DNA of 64,000 bases from Siphonodentalium dalli (taxonomy: Eukaryota; Mollusca; Scaphopoda; Gadilida; Siphonodentaliidae): the NCBI GenBank assembly GCA_032622095.1, contig CP136069.1, forward strand, positions 158,031,043 to 158,095,042. The letters run 5' to 3'. A program made the translations under genes and the position numbers. Each line of letters starts with the position of its first letter. Within the stretch, counting starts at the first letter, position 1. The notes beneath the pieces were generated by a model, which saw only the letters and a list, made by a program, of their open reading frames with translations, did no database searches and was not told the origin of the DNA. This document shows positions 10,839 through 21,971 of this stretch, piece by piece.

Positions 10839-12330
10839 CACCGGGGCCCCTGAGATTTCTAGGGACACAAGATAGTAAACTCCATTATTGTATTTCTTTT
10901 TCAGCAAATGCGTTTAAATAAAAGAATCATAAATATATATATTTTGATTTTTTTTTCTTCTATTTTTGTTATGTTTTTCATTTTATTTTAATGTTTCGAA
11001 AATCACATTCTTTTGTTTTTTTGTTTGTTTTGTTTTTTATAATTTTGTTTCTGGTTCGGTTTTTTGTTTGTAATTTTTGTTTTCGTTTTTACTGTTTTTT
11101 GTTAGCTTTACGTTTAAAATAAAATTACTTAAAACATCAGTATTATTCTTGTTCAAAATACTGGAATAATCTACGTGAATGGGCGGTACGAGTAATCCCC
11201 ATTAAGAAGCATTCCAATGTCAGTTTTATGAATACGCCGGGAAAGCCCGCATCCCGCCCATGCGATGTAAGATGAAAATCCGATGTGCCATTCACTGTTA
11301 TGCCGGGTCGCCCATGCTCATCCACAGCAAATCGCCGGGGTACACGCACGCATGATTGTTACAGTTATGATAGGTGACATTATATAAAACACAGTTACAC
11401 TAGATCATTTCTAAAGTCCAGTTAAAAGCCAGCTTGTGATTGCTCAAACTATTCACCATCGTGCGAATGACTGGCTTACAATCAAACTAATAATCCGTAT
11501 TAGAGTTCTGCACCATAAACATATTCTCGAAACCAGACTTCGCTATTCTCGTCTCAGGATCAAGTCTCGGTTTATACAAAAATCTCAGACCAGGGGGGGG
11601 GGGACAAGGTCTCAGTTGCAGACTATTACCTATAACACACATAATGATGGATTATATTAAATCTTGTCCAGTTCATATATAATTATAATCTTTACTCTAC
11701 ACGACATACAAATATAACACAATTACAATTTGGTTAACATAAAGATAAATGCTTCCAAAAAATACTTATGTTTCTGTTACCAGAACTTGTACGTTACCAC
11801 ATGGTTCGAAGTATGAACAGACCGACAAAGGCTTGAATGACAATAAGAAGGCAAACCTTGGTTTACGTAAACCTGAGTTTCAAAAAGACGAGAATACGGA
11901 CAAGTGCTGACCAATAATCCCAGCTTACTCGCCTCGAAGCATGGTAACACATCGCGACCACCGTGGTTTCGGCCTGGTCTAGACTATAGTTTACATAAAA
12001 CCCTGGTCTAGACCAGGGACCAGAATTCGGCCGAAGGTGTTCAAATAAGGCATTCCGTCATGACTTCAGTTAATAATAATAATCTGTCTTTAAATACATG
12101 CAACGAATAACACTAGAGAATGTCAACGAACAACGTTCGCGCTCGTGTATTTGCACACAATTGGATGAAGTATTTGGGTATATTTGTGTACTGAGGTATA
12201 CAATAGTAATCTATGGTATTTAGACCAAGTAAGCCACACATTTCTGAATGGTACTTTTATATTTATGTCAATAGAAGATGATTTATTAAGATATTCACTC
12301 GAATCTCGGTACATCGATAACACATATATT
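10839..12330. other. Stretch without recognisable gene
   Basis: 10930-11110 is extremely T-rich with GTTTTT runs. A G10 run lies near 11593. A short imperfect palindrome of GGTCTAGACC type lies near 11977-12015. No gene supported. Confidence 0.4.
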
Positions 12331-12339
12331 TCATTTGCT

Positions 12340-12800
12340 CCCTAGGCGAGTCCTTACTATTGCACTTTGTTTGGATGACAAGCGAGTATCCCAAATTCGG
12401 ATAACTCAACTGGACGCATAATTTATGTGTCATCGGGTGTGCGTTCGCGCCTTTGCACCCCACATGGGTACAGTACTCTTGTAAAATGTCCACATTGATC
12501 TGGGTAAACTTGGATATAGTTGAGTACAAATACGGCGGTTTATGTTTGGTATATTTCAGGGTATTCTTGGGTACGTGCACCATGATATACATGGGTACAT
12601 TACCATTGTAAAATGTCCAAATGAACTGAGTAAACTTTAGTATACTTCGTTACAAGTACGATGGTTTACGTTAGTAGATAACAGCGTATATTGGGGTAAG
12701 TGCAGCATTGTACGCATGGGTAATGTACCTTGTAAAATGACCAAATGAAGTGGGTAACCATGGGTATACTTGGGTATACTATGGTAAATGTGCCCACGTA
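12340..12800. repeat. Degenerate tandem repeat rich in GGGTA(T/C)
   Basis: Units of about 125-130 bp share a CATGGGTA(C/A) start, a TTGTAAAATG(T/A)CCA block (12478, 12605, 12731) and an (A/G)GTATACTT block. The last unit degrades into short TGGGTATACT repeats near 12760. Confidence 0.55.
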
Positions 12801-14512
12801 TTGTTGCATAGGGGTGGTTTTAAATCGCATTTAGAGTGTATGTCTTCAAATTAAGCATACATTCTAACTGTTGCCGTGATATCCCAATCGTCACAGTGGA
12901 TAGTGTATCAAGTCCTTCTGTTGTATCAAAAACTTCGTGAAACTGTACATACAATCAATCATTTAGTTTTGTTGTATCATACAGCCATCACTTATCAAGC
13001 CTCGGACATCTATTCTCAATTGGCCGTTTGAATAGAATATTATTGTACACGCTGGGCTTAGGCTGGTAGATCATACAAAACGATTATCAAACCGCGCACG
13101 ATTATCCATGAATTGAGGGGCCACAGAGCCCCCACCATCATGACCAAGTTCCGACCAAATTGTCGGACGAGGACAACTCCCTTTAGTTCCTCGCTGCAAT
13201 AGTTGGGGACGAATCTCCCCATAATTAGTCATTTTTCCAATTTCTCTGTTGAAAATGATCAAATCGGCGCATGCGTTGTGATCATATCGGCGGACCGATC
13301 TCCTTCCAATCACATATATGCACCTTTATGATGTAAACTATTTTGCATTGTCATATAGCATCATGTTTAATGTAATGTGCGGACTGTATAATTTTATTAT
13401 GTATATTGTATAATGTGTTGGGAGAAGACCGGCAAAACGTTACGTTTTTGTATTTCTTAACAGTGTATGTTATACAGTTTAGAAGAATAAACAATCAATA
13501 TACCCAGTAATCCCAATCGTCTAATAGTCGTCGTTATTGTTGCGAAATGAATAGCCGTAACTAAAAAAATCATGCCACCTCCAGTCACACATTCCTAATG
13601 GTATGATCATATTACTGAAATTGGTAGACCGAGGTACATGTGCATATATGTCACTATAGCGGATGTACCCGGCGTTGCACGGAAAAGAAGGTGCACAACA
13701 TTAATTTCAAGTTGGAGACATCAAACCGCCACACGAAGTTCAGGATTTTGTATAACTATTACTATTGCTTCCATGTAAATTCCACCGCAATGACCGCGTC
13801 TGAGAATTTAGATCAATTTCACGGGTGCTTTTACCGTAAAATTTACGGGATCTTCTAACAGTGCACGCCGTGGTTTGTTACTATGTCACACATTTTGTAT
13901 TCAATAATGTCGGTCACAATAAATACAAGAAAACCAATGTCAGAAATGGTAACACGCTCAAGATCATATATTATATACCCATGATTGTAATTATAGAATA
14001 TAAAAGATATTGGTTTCACGAATGACCAACTCATAATTCCGTTAAAACAACAAATCCTTCAAATTATTACAACAACTATATACGGCTTATCACTGAAGGT
14101 TTCTCGTGCATCTCACCAGAATTCCCAACTACACCTTTTACCGGACTCGGCCTCCGGGTCGCATTTCGACTTTTAATCCGGCCCAAATATTCCCGTTTCA
14201 ATAAATAAAACGCACATGGCCCATGTATACCAAGAATTAGCGAAACATTATACACGTGGAGCGCGAAATGGTCAGTCACTCTATTTGTGAGCGGCTATAT
14301 TCTGCTCATGCTCCACGGGTCCAATTGGCAGAGGGTCATGATTACAGGCTTGTTTACAATGGAAGAGAAACGGAACACTCCAAGGTGGACCCTCTGCCCA
14401 TTTCTCTGCCCGGAAGATACACACCTACTTGTTTTAAAATTAGTTTAAAGTCGTAGGAGTGTCGTTGTTTCTTCCAACAATACATGTTTTAGTACTTAGT
14501 AACTATTTTATA
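12801..14512. other. Stretch without recognisable gene
   Basis: No domain-bearing frame, clear exon or repeat structure seen. It ends at the left target-site duplication of the Polinton-like element. Confidence 0.35.
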
Positions 14513-14804
14513 ACTATAAGAAGAATAGGCGCCTCGTTACCGTCACATCTAAAAATAGAATCTTTGGGGTCTAAAATTGGTTGTACTAAAATATTCCCAA
14601 AATATCAAAACCCAAAAAAAAAATTCAAAACTTCAAAAATTTATTTTCCAAAAAATTTAAAAATTTCCAAACTTCCAAATTATCAAAACCCCAAAATTTC
14701 CAAACTTCCAAATTATCAAAACCCTCAAAATTATTTCTCTAAAAAAAGTTTAAATAAAAAATTTATAACGAGTTTTCGGTTTCTGATAAACTCGATATTA
14801 AAAA

Positions 14805-15185
14805 ATGTCGAATGTTAAATTATTTGCGCGTAATATCTTTCGTAATATTTTTTGTTCAAATATTTTTCATGAATTTATTAATCGATGTTTAGAAAATAGC
14901 TTTATTGGACATTGTGACCATCGATATGAATGCATACATTCCAGTGTTTTATCGGACGCAGTTCATATAATTGTCATACCTGAAAATAGACACTATTACT
15001 TTTACATAAATAATAAAGAGCGTTTATTCTTTACACTCTCTCTATCCCATATGACAGGTGTGTATTATCGTGAATTATTGGAAGTATTGAGACTAACGGT
15101 CGAAAATTGTAATGTGAAATTACAACCCTCCAGAATGAATTGTCATATTCGCTGTACACGCAATCACACGCGACATTGGTGGTAA
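14805..15185 (+). CDS. Hypothetical 126-aa protein, left-arm copy
   Basis: An intact 126-codon frame inside the left inverted repeat, identical in sequence to the one at 20462-20842 on the minus strand. It starts MSNVKLFARN and ends in a His/Cys/Arg-rich tail with two CxxxxxCH(I/R)-like clusters. It has no membrane segment or motif I recognise. It is transcribed inward from the terminus, and the element carries two mirrored copies. Identity alone may reflect arm homogenisation rather than selection, so coding status is uncertain. It could be a small element-specific structural or regulatory protein. Confidence 0.4.
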   Translation: MSNVKLFARNIFRNIFCSNIFHEFINRCLENSFIGHCDHRYECIHSSVLSDAVHIIVIPENRHYYFYINNKERLFFTLSLSHMTGVYYRELLEVLRLTVENCNVKLQPSRMNCHIRCTRNHTRHWW

Positions 15186-16098
15186 CAATGTGTCTTTCAC
15201 ACCTTTGCTTTACCAAATGAATTATATTATTTCCCCGGTCACAGTTATATGCTATTCAGAAAACATATCGATTTAATGTTTGAACAAACGAGTTAGTATC
15301 AATTAAGGTTGATAAACTGTGCCATTCACACGATAATTAGTTAGCCAAAAACATGCATACGTCCAGGACACTCAATTATAGAAATTGCTTTGATGACATT
15401 GTTATAACAACATTACGTAATAACCACTTATCGTCCCATATTCATACTTACGCTTTGGACATTTTATCAGTTTATCACGTGATCACTAAATGTGGCAATC
15501 GGGTATCCACCGATGCCTGCAATTTATTATTTATAATAATTGGACTCATTGATCTCACGTAAATAATACTCTTAGTTGTTCCAATAAAATAGTTATCAAA
15601 TTCGATCACCAATAGATTTGACTGTGGAATATAATGACCTTTAACTTATTTATCGATCTATGTTAGAACATGGTCTTAACAAAAAACTTGACCATAACAA
15701 AAATTACCTTACATTTATGCATGAATCTAATTAGACCATACGTAAATATTGTCAGCTTATCGTCTGATGAGCAAATCCGATGTTTATCAAAAATAGTACA
15801 ACTTCCAGTTGGTAATTACTCTTACGAATGAAGAGCGTTGAACATATACGAAATTACTACACGAATGAACTGAAATTTATATTTTCACATCTTACCAACA
15901 ACAGATACAGACATAGTCATAGTGTTATACTATCTTACATGTACCCATGCTATGACATCATTCGAAGGGGCAATACACTCAAGGAGTTAAAGTGACACGA
16001 AACAAGGGACGTGATGTAATATTGGTGTTTGAATATTAAAAGGAACACAAGACACTCTAAAGGGACACTCATTATGAATGAATGTTAACAATACAAGC

Positions 16099-16385
16099 GC
16101 ACGAATGAAGAGCGTTGAACATATACGAAATTACTACACGAATGAACTGAAATTTATATTTCACATCTTACCAACAACAGATACAGACATAGGCATAGTG
16201 TTATACTATCTTACATGTACCCATGCTATGACATACTTAAAGGGGGGATAATACACGCACGGTGTGGAATATTAAAGTGACACGAAACAAGGGACGTGAT
16301 GCAATATTGGTGTTTGAATATTAAAAGGAACACAAGACACTCTAAAGGGACACTCATTATGAATGAATGTTAACAATACAAGCGC
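16099..16385. repeat. Second unit of a 277-bp tandem duplication in the left arm
   Basis: 15825-16101 and 16102-16380 are direct repeats, each starting CGAATGAAGAGCGTTGAAC and ending with AATGAATGTTAACAATAC. Small differences separate them (for example CTCAAGGAGT versus CGCACGGTGTGG). The same duplication is mirrored in the right arm at about 19265-19825. Confidence 0.85.
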
Positions 16386-16572
16386 AGTGGTTGAAAGTTA
16401 AAATGACAGATCAATATTTAAGGGTCAAATTTTCAGGGCACTTAATGCACCTTTTATCATTACGTATCGTTTCTCACTCTACAATTCCCAATAATCCACA
16501 CACTCTCTCACCCCCCAGCTTATAGATATATAACGAAAACGAGAATATCATGTTGATGAAGTTTATTGAAAT

Positions 16573-16881
16573 TTAATCGTCCGAATTGTCATCACTTTCG
16601 TCAGAAGTGTCATATGTTACGTCCATGAATTTTTCTAGCATCGGTTTGTACTTTAATATTGACATTTTCACTGCATCACATTCTCCATAACCATTATTCA
16701 AATATTTGTCGACTTTATCCATGACTCTGTTGTGCAGAGTCCCATTGCGCAGCTGCAGATACGATACTATTGTCCCAGCATAATCATTCATAAAGTGTAT
16801 CATATCTTTACTTTTAAGGTCCGGCGGCGGCGGCGGCGGCATTGCGGTAATGCCGGTATTTGCCGCCGGCGGCGGCGGCAT
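16573..16881 (-). CDS. Truncated mirror copy of the ATPase C-terminus with Pro-rich leader
   Basis: This 102-codon minus-strand frame ends in the same 83 residues as the 572-aa ATPase protein (from DLKSKDMIHF to the acidic SDESDDNSDD end), because the ATPase 3' end lies inside the inverted repeat. Its first residues (MPPPPAANTG...) come from the GC-rich hairpin next to it, not from the ATPase. It lacks both zinc fingers and the P-loop domain. It is best read as a by-product of arm duplication. Expression as a small protein is possible but unsupported. Confidence 0.5.
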   Translation of the reverse strand: MPPPPAANTGITAMPPPPPPDLKSKDMIHFMNDYAGTIVSYLQLRNGTLHNRVMDKVDKYLNNGYGECDAVKMSILKYKPMLEKFMDVTYDTSDESDDNSDD

Positions 16882-17055
16882 TGCGGTATTTTACTGCGGC
16901 GGCGGTGCCGCCGCCGCCGCCGGGGTCCGCCGCCGACGGACCCCGCAGTAAAATACTGCAATGCCGCCGCCGCCGGCGGCAAATACCGGCATTACCGCAA
17001 TGCCGCCGCCGCCGGCGGCAAATACTGGCATTACCACAATGCCGCCGCCGGGGTC
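16823..17055. repeat. GC-rich (CCG/CGG)n hairpin in the element centre
   Basis: Nested palindrome made of GGCGGCGGCATTGCGGTA-type blocks and their mirrors, centred near 16925. It would form a very stable cruciform or hairpin and contrasts sharply with the AT-rich surroundings. It marks the junction between the left inverted repeat and the unique region. All strands and frames are open across it simply because of its composition. Confidence 0.85.
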
Positions 17056-17254
17056 TTATTTTTGAAGTTTTTGAAGTTTTTGAAATTTTTGAAGTTTTTT
17101 GAAGTTTTTGAAATTTTTGAAATTTTTGAAGTTTTTGAAATTTGTTAAGTTTTTTGAAATTTTTGAAGTTTTTTGAAATTTTTGAAGTTTTGGGTTTTTG
17201 GGAATATTTTAGTACAACCAATTTTAGACCCAAAGATTCTATTTTTAGATGCAA
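17056..17254. repeat. Internal third copy of the element terminus
   Basis: A TTTTTGAAGTTTTTGAAATT tract (17056-17190) is followed by the terminus-proximal sequence GGGAATATTTTAGTACAACC through ATTTTTAGATG (17198-17251). It has the orientation of the right terminus (compare 21114-21168). The outermost AGAAGAATAGGCGCCTCGTTACCG is missing. It lies directly upstream of the ATPase gene. Confidence 0.85.
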
Positions 17255-17355
17255 TAATCGATTTTTATAAGAGACGATAAACTTTCTAAAATAAAATGCA
17301 GAAAAAAGAGTGACTTGTACATTTTGAAATACCGAGACATTTTAGTCAAGTATAA

Positions 17356-17558
17356 ATGAAGCACCAGTGTTCAATTTGCTCTAGGGGGTATGTGCGGAAC
17401 CATGATTTGATAAGACATGTACAATCTAAGCACACTGAGTTTGTTAACCGACAACCACAGCAGCAGCACCAAGCAACAGCAACAGACCGTAGCAGCAACA
17501 GGCAGCAGTATCATCAGCCACAACAACAACAACAACAACAACAACAGTATAATCAGCC

Positions 17559-17591
<33 letters not shown>

Positions 17592-19074
17592 GCCACCAAG
17601 CGACATAACATCCTGCTTTAATGATCCAATGGCCAATGTCCATGAAGATTTTATTTTCAAGCATCCATTCACGGCATGTGTAAGTGGACCTACATCTTGT
17701 GGTAAGACATACTTCGTGAAAACCTTGCTACAAAAGTCTGCCTCAAAAATATCACCCGCACCTGACAGAATAATATGGTTTTATAAATATTGGCAGCCCC
17801 TATATGACGAATTAAAGTATACCGTCACCCCTCAGGTCAACTTTATACGAGGAATACCAGCAAACTTGGATTCTCTTATCAACCCCCGGTATAAAAATCT
17901 AGTTATACTCGATGACTTGATGCAAACTTCATCAAAAGACCAGAGAGTTAATGATTTGCATTCCGAAGGAAGTCACCATTTGAACTTATCTTTGATAAGT
18001 TTGAACCAGAATTTCTACTACAACAAAGATCCAACGCAACGACGAAATTGTCAATATTTGGTATTGTTCAATAACCCAATCGACAAGGGATTAATTTCAA
18101 CATTATCAAGACAGATGTATCCTGAATGTCCTCAGCGTATGGTTCGAGAGTTTTCGGAAGCGACGAGTGAACCGTACGGTTACCTACTGGTGGATTTAAA
18201 AGCCGCAACACCGGACACATTACGTCTGCGACAGAATGTACTAAAAGAGGACACGAACCAACATAGGGGTGAATGGAATGGCATGAAATATAATATCCAA
18301 AAAGACAGAGAACACCCAGATGAACAGAATGGGATGAAAAAACATACAAAAGACACTGAGACCCAGGGTCAACAGAATGCGATGAAATACGATGACAGAG
18401 AACTCCCCGGTCAACAGAAGGGCATAACATATAATTATATTGTGCCCCAGGGTCAACATAATGACTATACTAACGACATACGGCCACCTGGTGAGCTCTA
18501 TGAAATTAATAAGAAGAACCGTCAAAACAGAGACATTCAAGAAGACATGTCGTACCCTTGTAATGAATGCGGGCTTTTGTTCGCAGATCATTATGATGTT
18601 CAGAGACACGTAAAAAACTGGTGTCAAGAAAATAAGTTAAAACGAAAATTAACTGAGGACCCGGATGATAGTCAGAATAAGGAAATTAAATTGAATGAAG
18701 ATGAATACTTCAAAAGTTTGCGTGATGAAAGTAGAGATAAAACACGTGAGGAATGGAGTGATAAAGTGGACACGTATAAGGAAAATGGCTCGAAAGACGC
18801 AGAAGCAAACGAACAAGCTGACAAGGACCTTAAAAGTAAAGATATGATACACTTTATGAATGATTATGCTGGGACAATAGTATCGTATCTGCAGCTGCGC
18901 AATGGGACTCTGCACAACAGAGTCATGGATAAAGTCGACAAATATTTGAATAATGGTTATGGAGAATGTGATGCAGTGAAAATGTCAATATTAAAGTACA
19001 AACCGATGCTAGAAAAATTCATGGACGTAACATATGACACTTCTGACGAAAGTGATGACAATTCGGACGATTAA
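17356..19074 (+). CDS. Zinc-finger / P-loop ATPase (packaging-ATPase-like) of the Polinton-like element
   Basis: Intact 572-codon gene. Residues 5-26 form a C2H2 finger (C5, C8, H21, H26), then a Gln/His-rich tract to about residue 80 coded by CAA/CAG repeats. The ATPase domain has Walker A GPTSCGKT (111-118), Walker B LVILDD ending at D186-D187, and a following strand ending LNQ (Q218), the arrangement of FtsK-HerA/A32-type packaging ATPases. A second finger is C-x2-C-x12-H-x4-C (402-423). The tail is charged and ends in an Asp/Ser-rich stretch, with basic KRK residues near 435. Family ATPases are typically much shorter, so the flanking fingers look like DNA-binding additions. The last 83 codons lie in the right inverted repeat. 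A role in genome packaging or element replication is inferred from family resemblance only. Confidence 0.75.
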
Positions 19075-21194
19075 ATTTCAATAAACTTCATCAACATGAT
19101 ATTCTCGTTTTCGTTATATATCTATAAGCTGGGGGGTGAGAGAGTGTGTGGATTATTGGGAATTGTAGAGTGAGAAACGATACGTAATGATAAAAGGTGC
19201 ATTAAGTGCCCTGAAAATTTGACCCTTAAATATTGATCTGTCATTTTAACTTTCAACCACTGCGCTTGTATTGTTAACATTCATTCATAATGAGTGTCCC
19301 TTTCGAGTGTCTTGTGTTCCTTTTAATATTCAAACACCAATATTGCATCACGTCCCTTGTTTCGTGTCACTTTAATATTCCACACCGTGCGTGTATTATC
19401 CCCCCTTTAAGTATGTCATAGCATGGGTACATGTAAGATAGTATAACACTATGCCTATGTCTGTATCTGTTGTTGGTAAGATGTGAAATATAAATTTCAG
19501 TTCATTCGTGTAGTAATTTCGTATATGTTCAACGCTCTTCATTCGTGCGCTTGTATTGTTAACATTCATTCATAATGAGTGTCCCTTTAGAGTGTCTTGT
19601 GTTCCTTTTAATATTCAAACACCAGTATTACATCACGTCCCTTGTTTCGTGTCACTTTAACTCCTTGAGTGTATTGCCCCTTCGAATGATGTCATAGCAT
19701 GGGTACATGTAAGATAGTATAACACTATGACTATGTCTGTATCTGTTGTTGGTAAGATGTGAAAATATAAATTTCAGTTCATTCGTGTAGTAATTTCGTA
19801 TATGTTCAACGCTCTTCATTCGTAAGAGTAATTACCAACTGGAAGTTGTACCATTTTTGATAAACATCGGATTTGCTCATCAGACGATAAGCTGACAATA
19901 TTTACGTATGGTCTAATTAGATTCATGCATAAATGTAAGGTAATTTTTGTTATGGTCAAGTTTTTTGTTAAGACCATGTTCTAACATAGATCGATAAATA
20001 AGTTAAAGGTCATTATATTCCACAGTCAAATCTATTGGTGATCGAATTTGATAACTATTTTATTGGAACAACTAAGAGTATTATTTACGTGAGATCAATG
20101 AGTCCAATTATTATAAATAATAAATTGCAGGCATCGGTGGATACCCGATTGCCACATTTAGTGATCACGTGATAAACTGATAAAATGTCCAAAGCGTAAG
20201 TATGAATATGGGACGATAAGTGGTTATTACGTAATGTTGTTATAACAATGTCATCAAAGCAATTTCTATAATTGAGTGTCCTGGACGTATGCATGTTTTT
20301 GGCTAACTAATTATCGTGTGAATGACACAGTTTATCAACCTTAATTGATACTAACTCGTTTGTTCAGACATTAAATCGATATGTTTTCTGAATAGCATAT
20401 AACTGTGACCGGGGAAATAATATAATTCATTTGGTAAAGCAAAGGTGTGAAAGACACATTGTTACCACCAATGTCGCGTGTGATTGCGTGTACAGCGAAT
20501 ATGACAATTCATTCTGGAGGGTTGTAATTTCACATTACAATTTTCGACCGTTAGTCTCAATACTTCCAATAATTCACGATAATACACACCTGTCATATGG
20601 GATAGAGAGAGTGTAAAGAATAAACGCTCTTTATTATTTATGTAAAAGTAATAGTGTCTATTTTCAGGTATGACAATTATATGAACTGCGTCCGATAAAA
20701 CACTGGAATGTATGCATTCATATCGATGGTCACAATGTCCAATAAAGCTATTTTCTAAACATCGATTAATAAATTCATGAAAAATATTTGAACAAAAAAT
20801 ATTACGAAAGATATTACGCGCAAATAATTTAACATTCGACATTTTTTAATATCGAGTTTATCAGAAACCGAAAACTCGTTATAAATTTTTTATTTAAACT
20901 TTTTTTAGAGAAATAATTTTGAGGGTTTTGATAATTTGGAAGTTTGGAAATTTTGGGGTTTTGATAATTTGGAAGTTTTGAAATTTTTAAATTTTTTGGA
21001 AAAAATAATTTTTGGAAAAAATAATTTTTGGAAAAAATAATTTTTGGAAAAAATAATTTTTGGAAAAAATAAATTTTTGAAGTTTTGAAATTTTTTTTTG
21101 GGTTTTGATATTTTGGGAATATTTTAGTACAACCAATTTTAGACCCCAAAGATTCTATTTTTAGATGTAACGGTAACGAGGCGCCTATTCTTCT
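18825..21194. repeat. Right terminal inverted repeat of the Polinton-like element
   Basis: Mirror of 14519-16822. It is about 65 bp longer, mainly because of an extra 16-bp tandem repeat (GAAAAAATAATTTTTG, about five units, 20995-21075) absent from the left arm. It ends ...GGCGCCTATTCTTCT. Confidence 0.9.
20462..20842 (-). CDS. Hypothetical 126-aa protein, right-arm copy
   Basis: The same 126 residues as the left-arm frame at 14805-15185, reading inward from the right terminus. No recognisable domain. Convergent with the ATPase gene, whose stop lies 1.4 kb away. A 69-codon frame at 20085-20294 (-) is likewise mirrored at 15353-15562 and equally unrecognised. Confidence 0.4.
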   Translation of the reverse strand: MSNVKLFARNIFRNIFCSNIFHEFINRCLENSFIGHCDHRYECIHSSVLSDAVHIIVIPENRHYYFYINNKERLFFTLSLSHMTGVYYRELLEVLRLTVENCNVKLQPSRMNCHIRCTRNHTRHWW

Positions 21195-21203
21195 ACTATA
21201 TAA

Positions 21204-21470
21204 TATGATAATACGTAAACGTAATTTGCGCCCGCTTGATACTGTTTATGGGATTTTCGGATGATTTTTATCTTTAGAAGGATTTGATGATAAACCCTAA
21301 CGGGATACAAGAACATAATATATACAATGTATGTAAATAATCACATTTAACGTAAATGTGGATGTTTAGCCTGCCCGTGTAACACGAGTCTCAGCTGTCT
21401 GGCCATCGACGAAGTCCTGTCTGGAATTTTGCGCGCCGATGTAGGTTTTGACTTCATGATGTACCTTTTG
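21204..21470 (+). repeat. Direct repeat DR, unit 1
   Basis: About 265 bp, highly similar to 21972-22232 (shared blocks TACGTAAACGTAA, GATGATAAACCCTAACGGGA, CACATTTAACGTAAATGTGG, GAGTCTCAGCTGTCTGGCC). Unit 1 abuts the right end of the Polinton-like element. About 500 bp of unrelated sequence separates the units (21471-21971), including a short GC-rich patch near 21930. Confidence 0.8.
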
Positions 21471-21971
21471 ATGTCATGACGCCTTTACTGGTTGCCCAAG
21501 AAGCAATTTTAACAGGACTCTGCGATCTTTCAATCGGAACTTAGAGTTTCCGTTTGTCGGCCTTGAACTTTGAGAATATTTCTTCAATCTTTTAGGCTTT
21601 TTTGTGCAATTTCAGTTTTTGTTAACCAGGGCTTTGGTTTAATTTACATTCAATATCTTTGGCCTTAGGAGCATGATGTTGCTACGCATGATGAAGTATG
21701 GCTAACATGTTTTTTATTTTTGCCCTGGAGCATTTTGCCCAAATACACATTTCGAGGTGGTATTAATCAATACAAAATAGCGGCCGTCGCCAACAATAAT
21801 TGTTTGGACTCGGCTGACCCTTGAGTTATGAATGAATTATTCTATTTTAGTTAAGTTCAATCTATTTTTAGATTGGGCTGAAAAAGTTGATTAGTATATC
21901 TCATATCCGCATACGTATACCCTAGGTCGCTTCGCTTCCGCGCCTTCTCCGCGGGAGAGCGGGCGCTAATA

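Larger units (their letters stand above)
14519..16822. repeat. Left terminal inverted repeat of the Polinton-like element
   Basis: Mirror image of 18825-21194 with very few differences. It contains the outer terminus, an A-rich AAACTTCC/AAAATTTCC tract (14610-14740), a 126-codon frame (14805-15185), a 69-codon frame (15353-15562), a tandem duplication of about 277 bp (15825-16101 and 16102-16380) and the mirrored last 83 codons of the ATPase gene. Confidence 0.9.
14513..21200 (+). mobile_element. Compact Polinton/Maverick-like element with 6-bp TSD
   Basis: The element is 14519-21194 (6,676 bp), bounded by a perfect direct repeat ACTATA (14513-14518 and 21195-21200). It starts AGAAGAATAGGCGCC and ends with the mirror GGCGCCTATTCTTCT. 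A 6-bp target duplication with 5'-AG...CT-3' ends and very long inverted termini is the Polinton/Maverick signature. The inverted repeats are about 2.3 kb (14519-16822 and 18825-21194). The unique middle holds one intact large gene with a P-loop ATPase. No DNA polymerase B, integrase, protease or capsid gene is present, so it is non-autonomous or a deletion derivative. The arms are almost identical and the ATPase is uninterrupted, implying a recent insertion. An alternative is a relative of adinto-like viruses. Confidence 0.75.

Noticed and set aside
16732-17254. Arg/Ala/Pro-rich frames on both strands across the CCG hairpin
   Set aside because: Open only because of (CCG)n composition; no conserved domain.
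17356-19074. The zinc-finger ATPase as a host gene
   Set aside because: It lies wholly within an element bounded by inverted termini and a 6-bp target duplication, and its 3' end is part of the terminal repeat.
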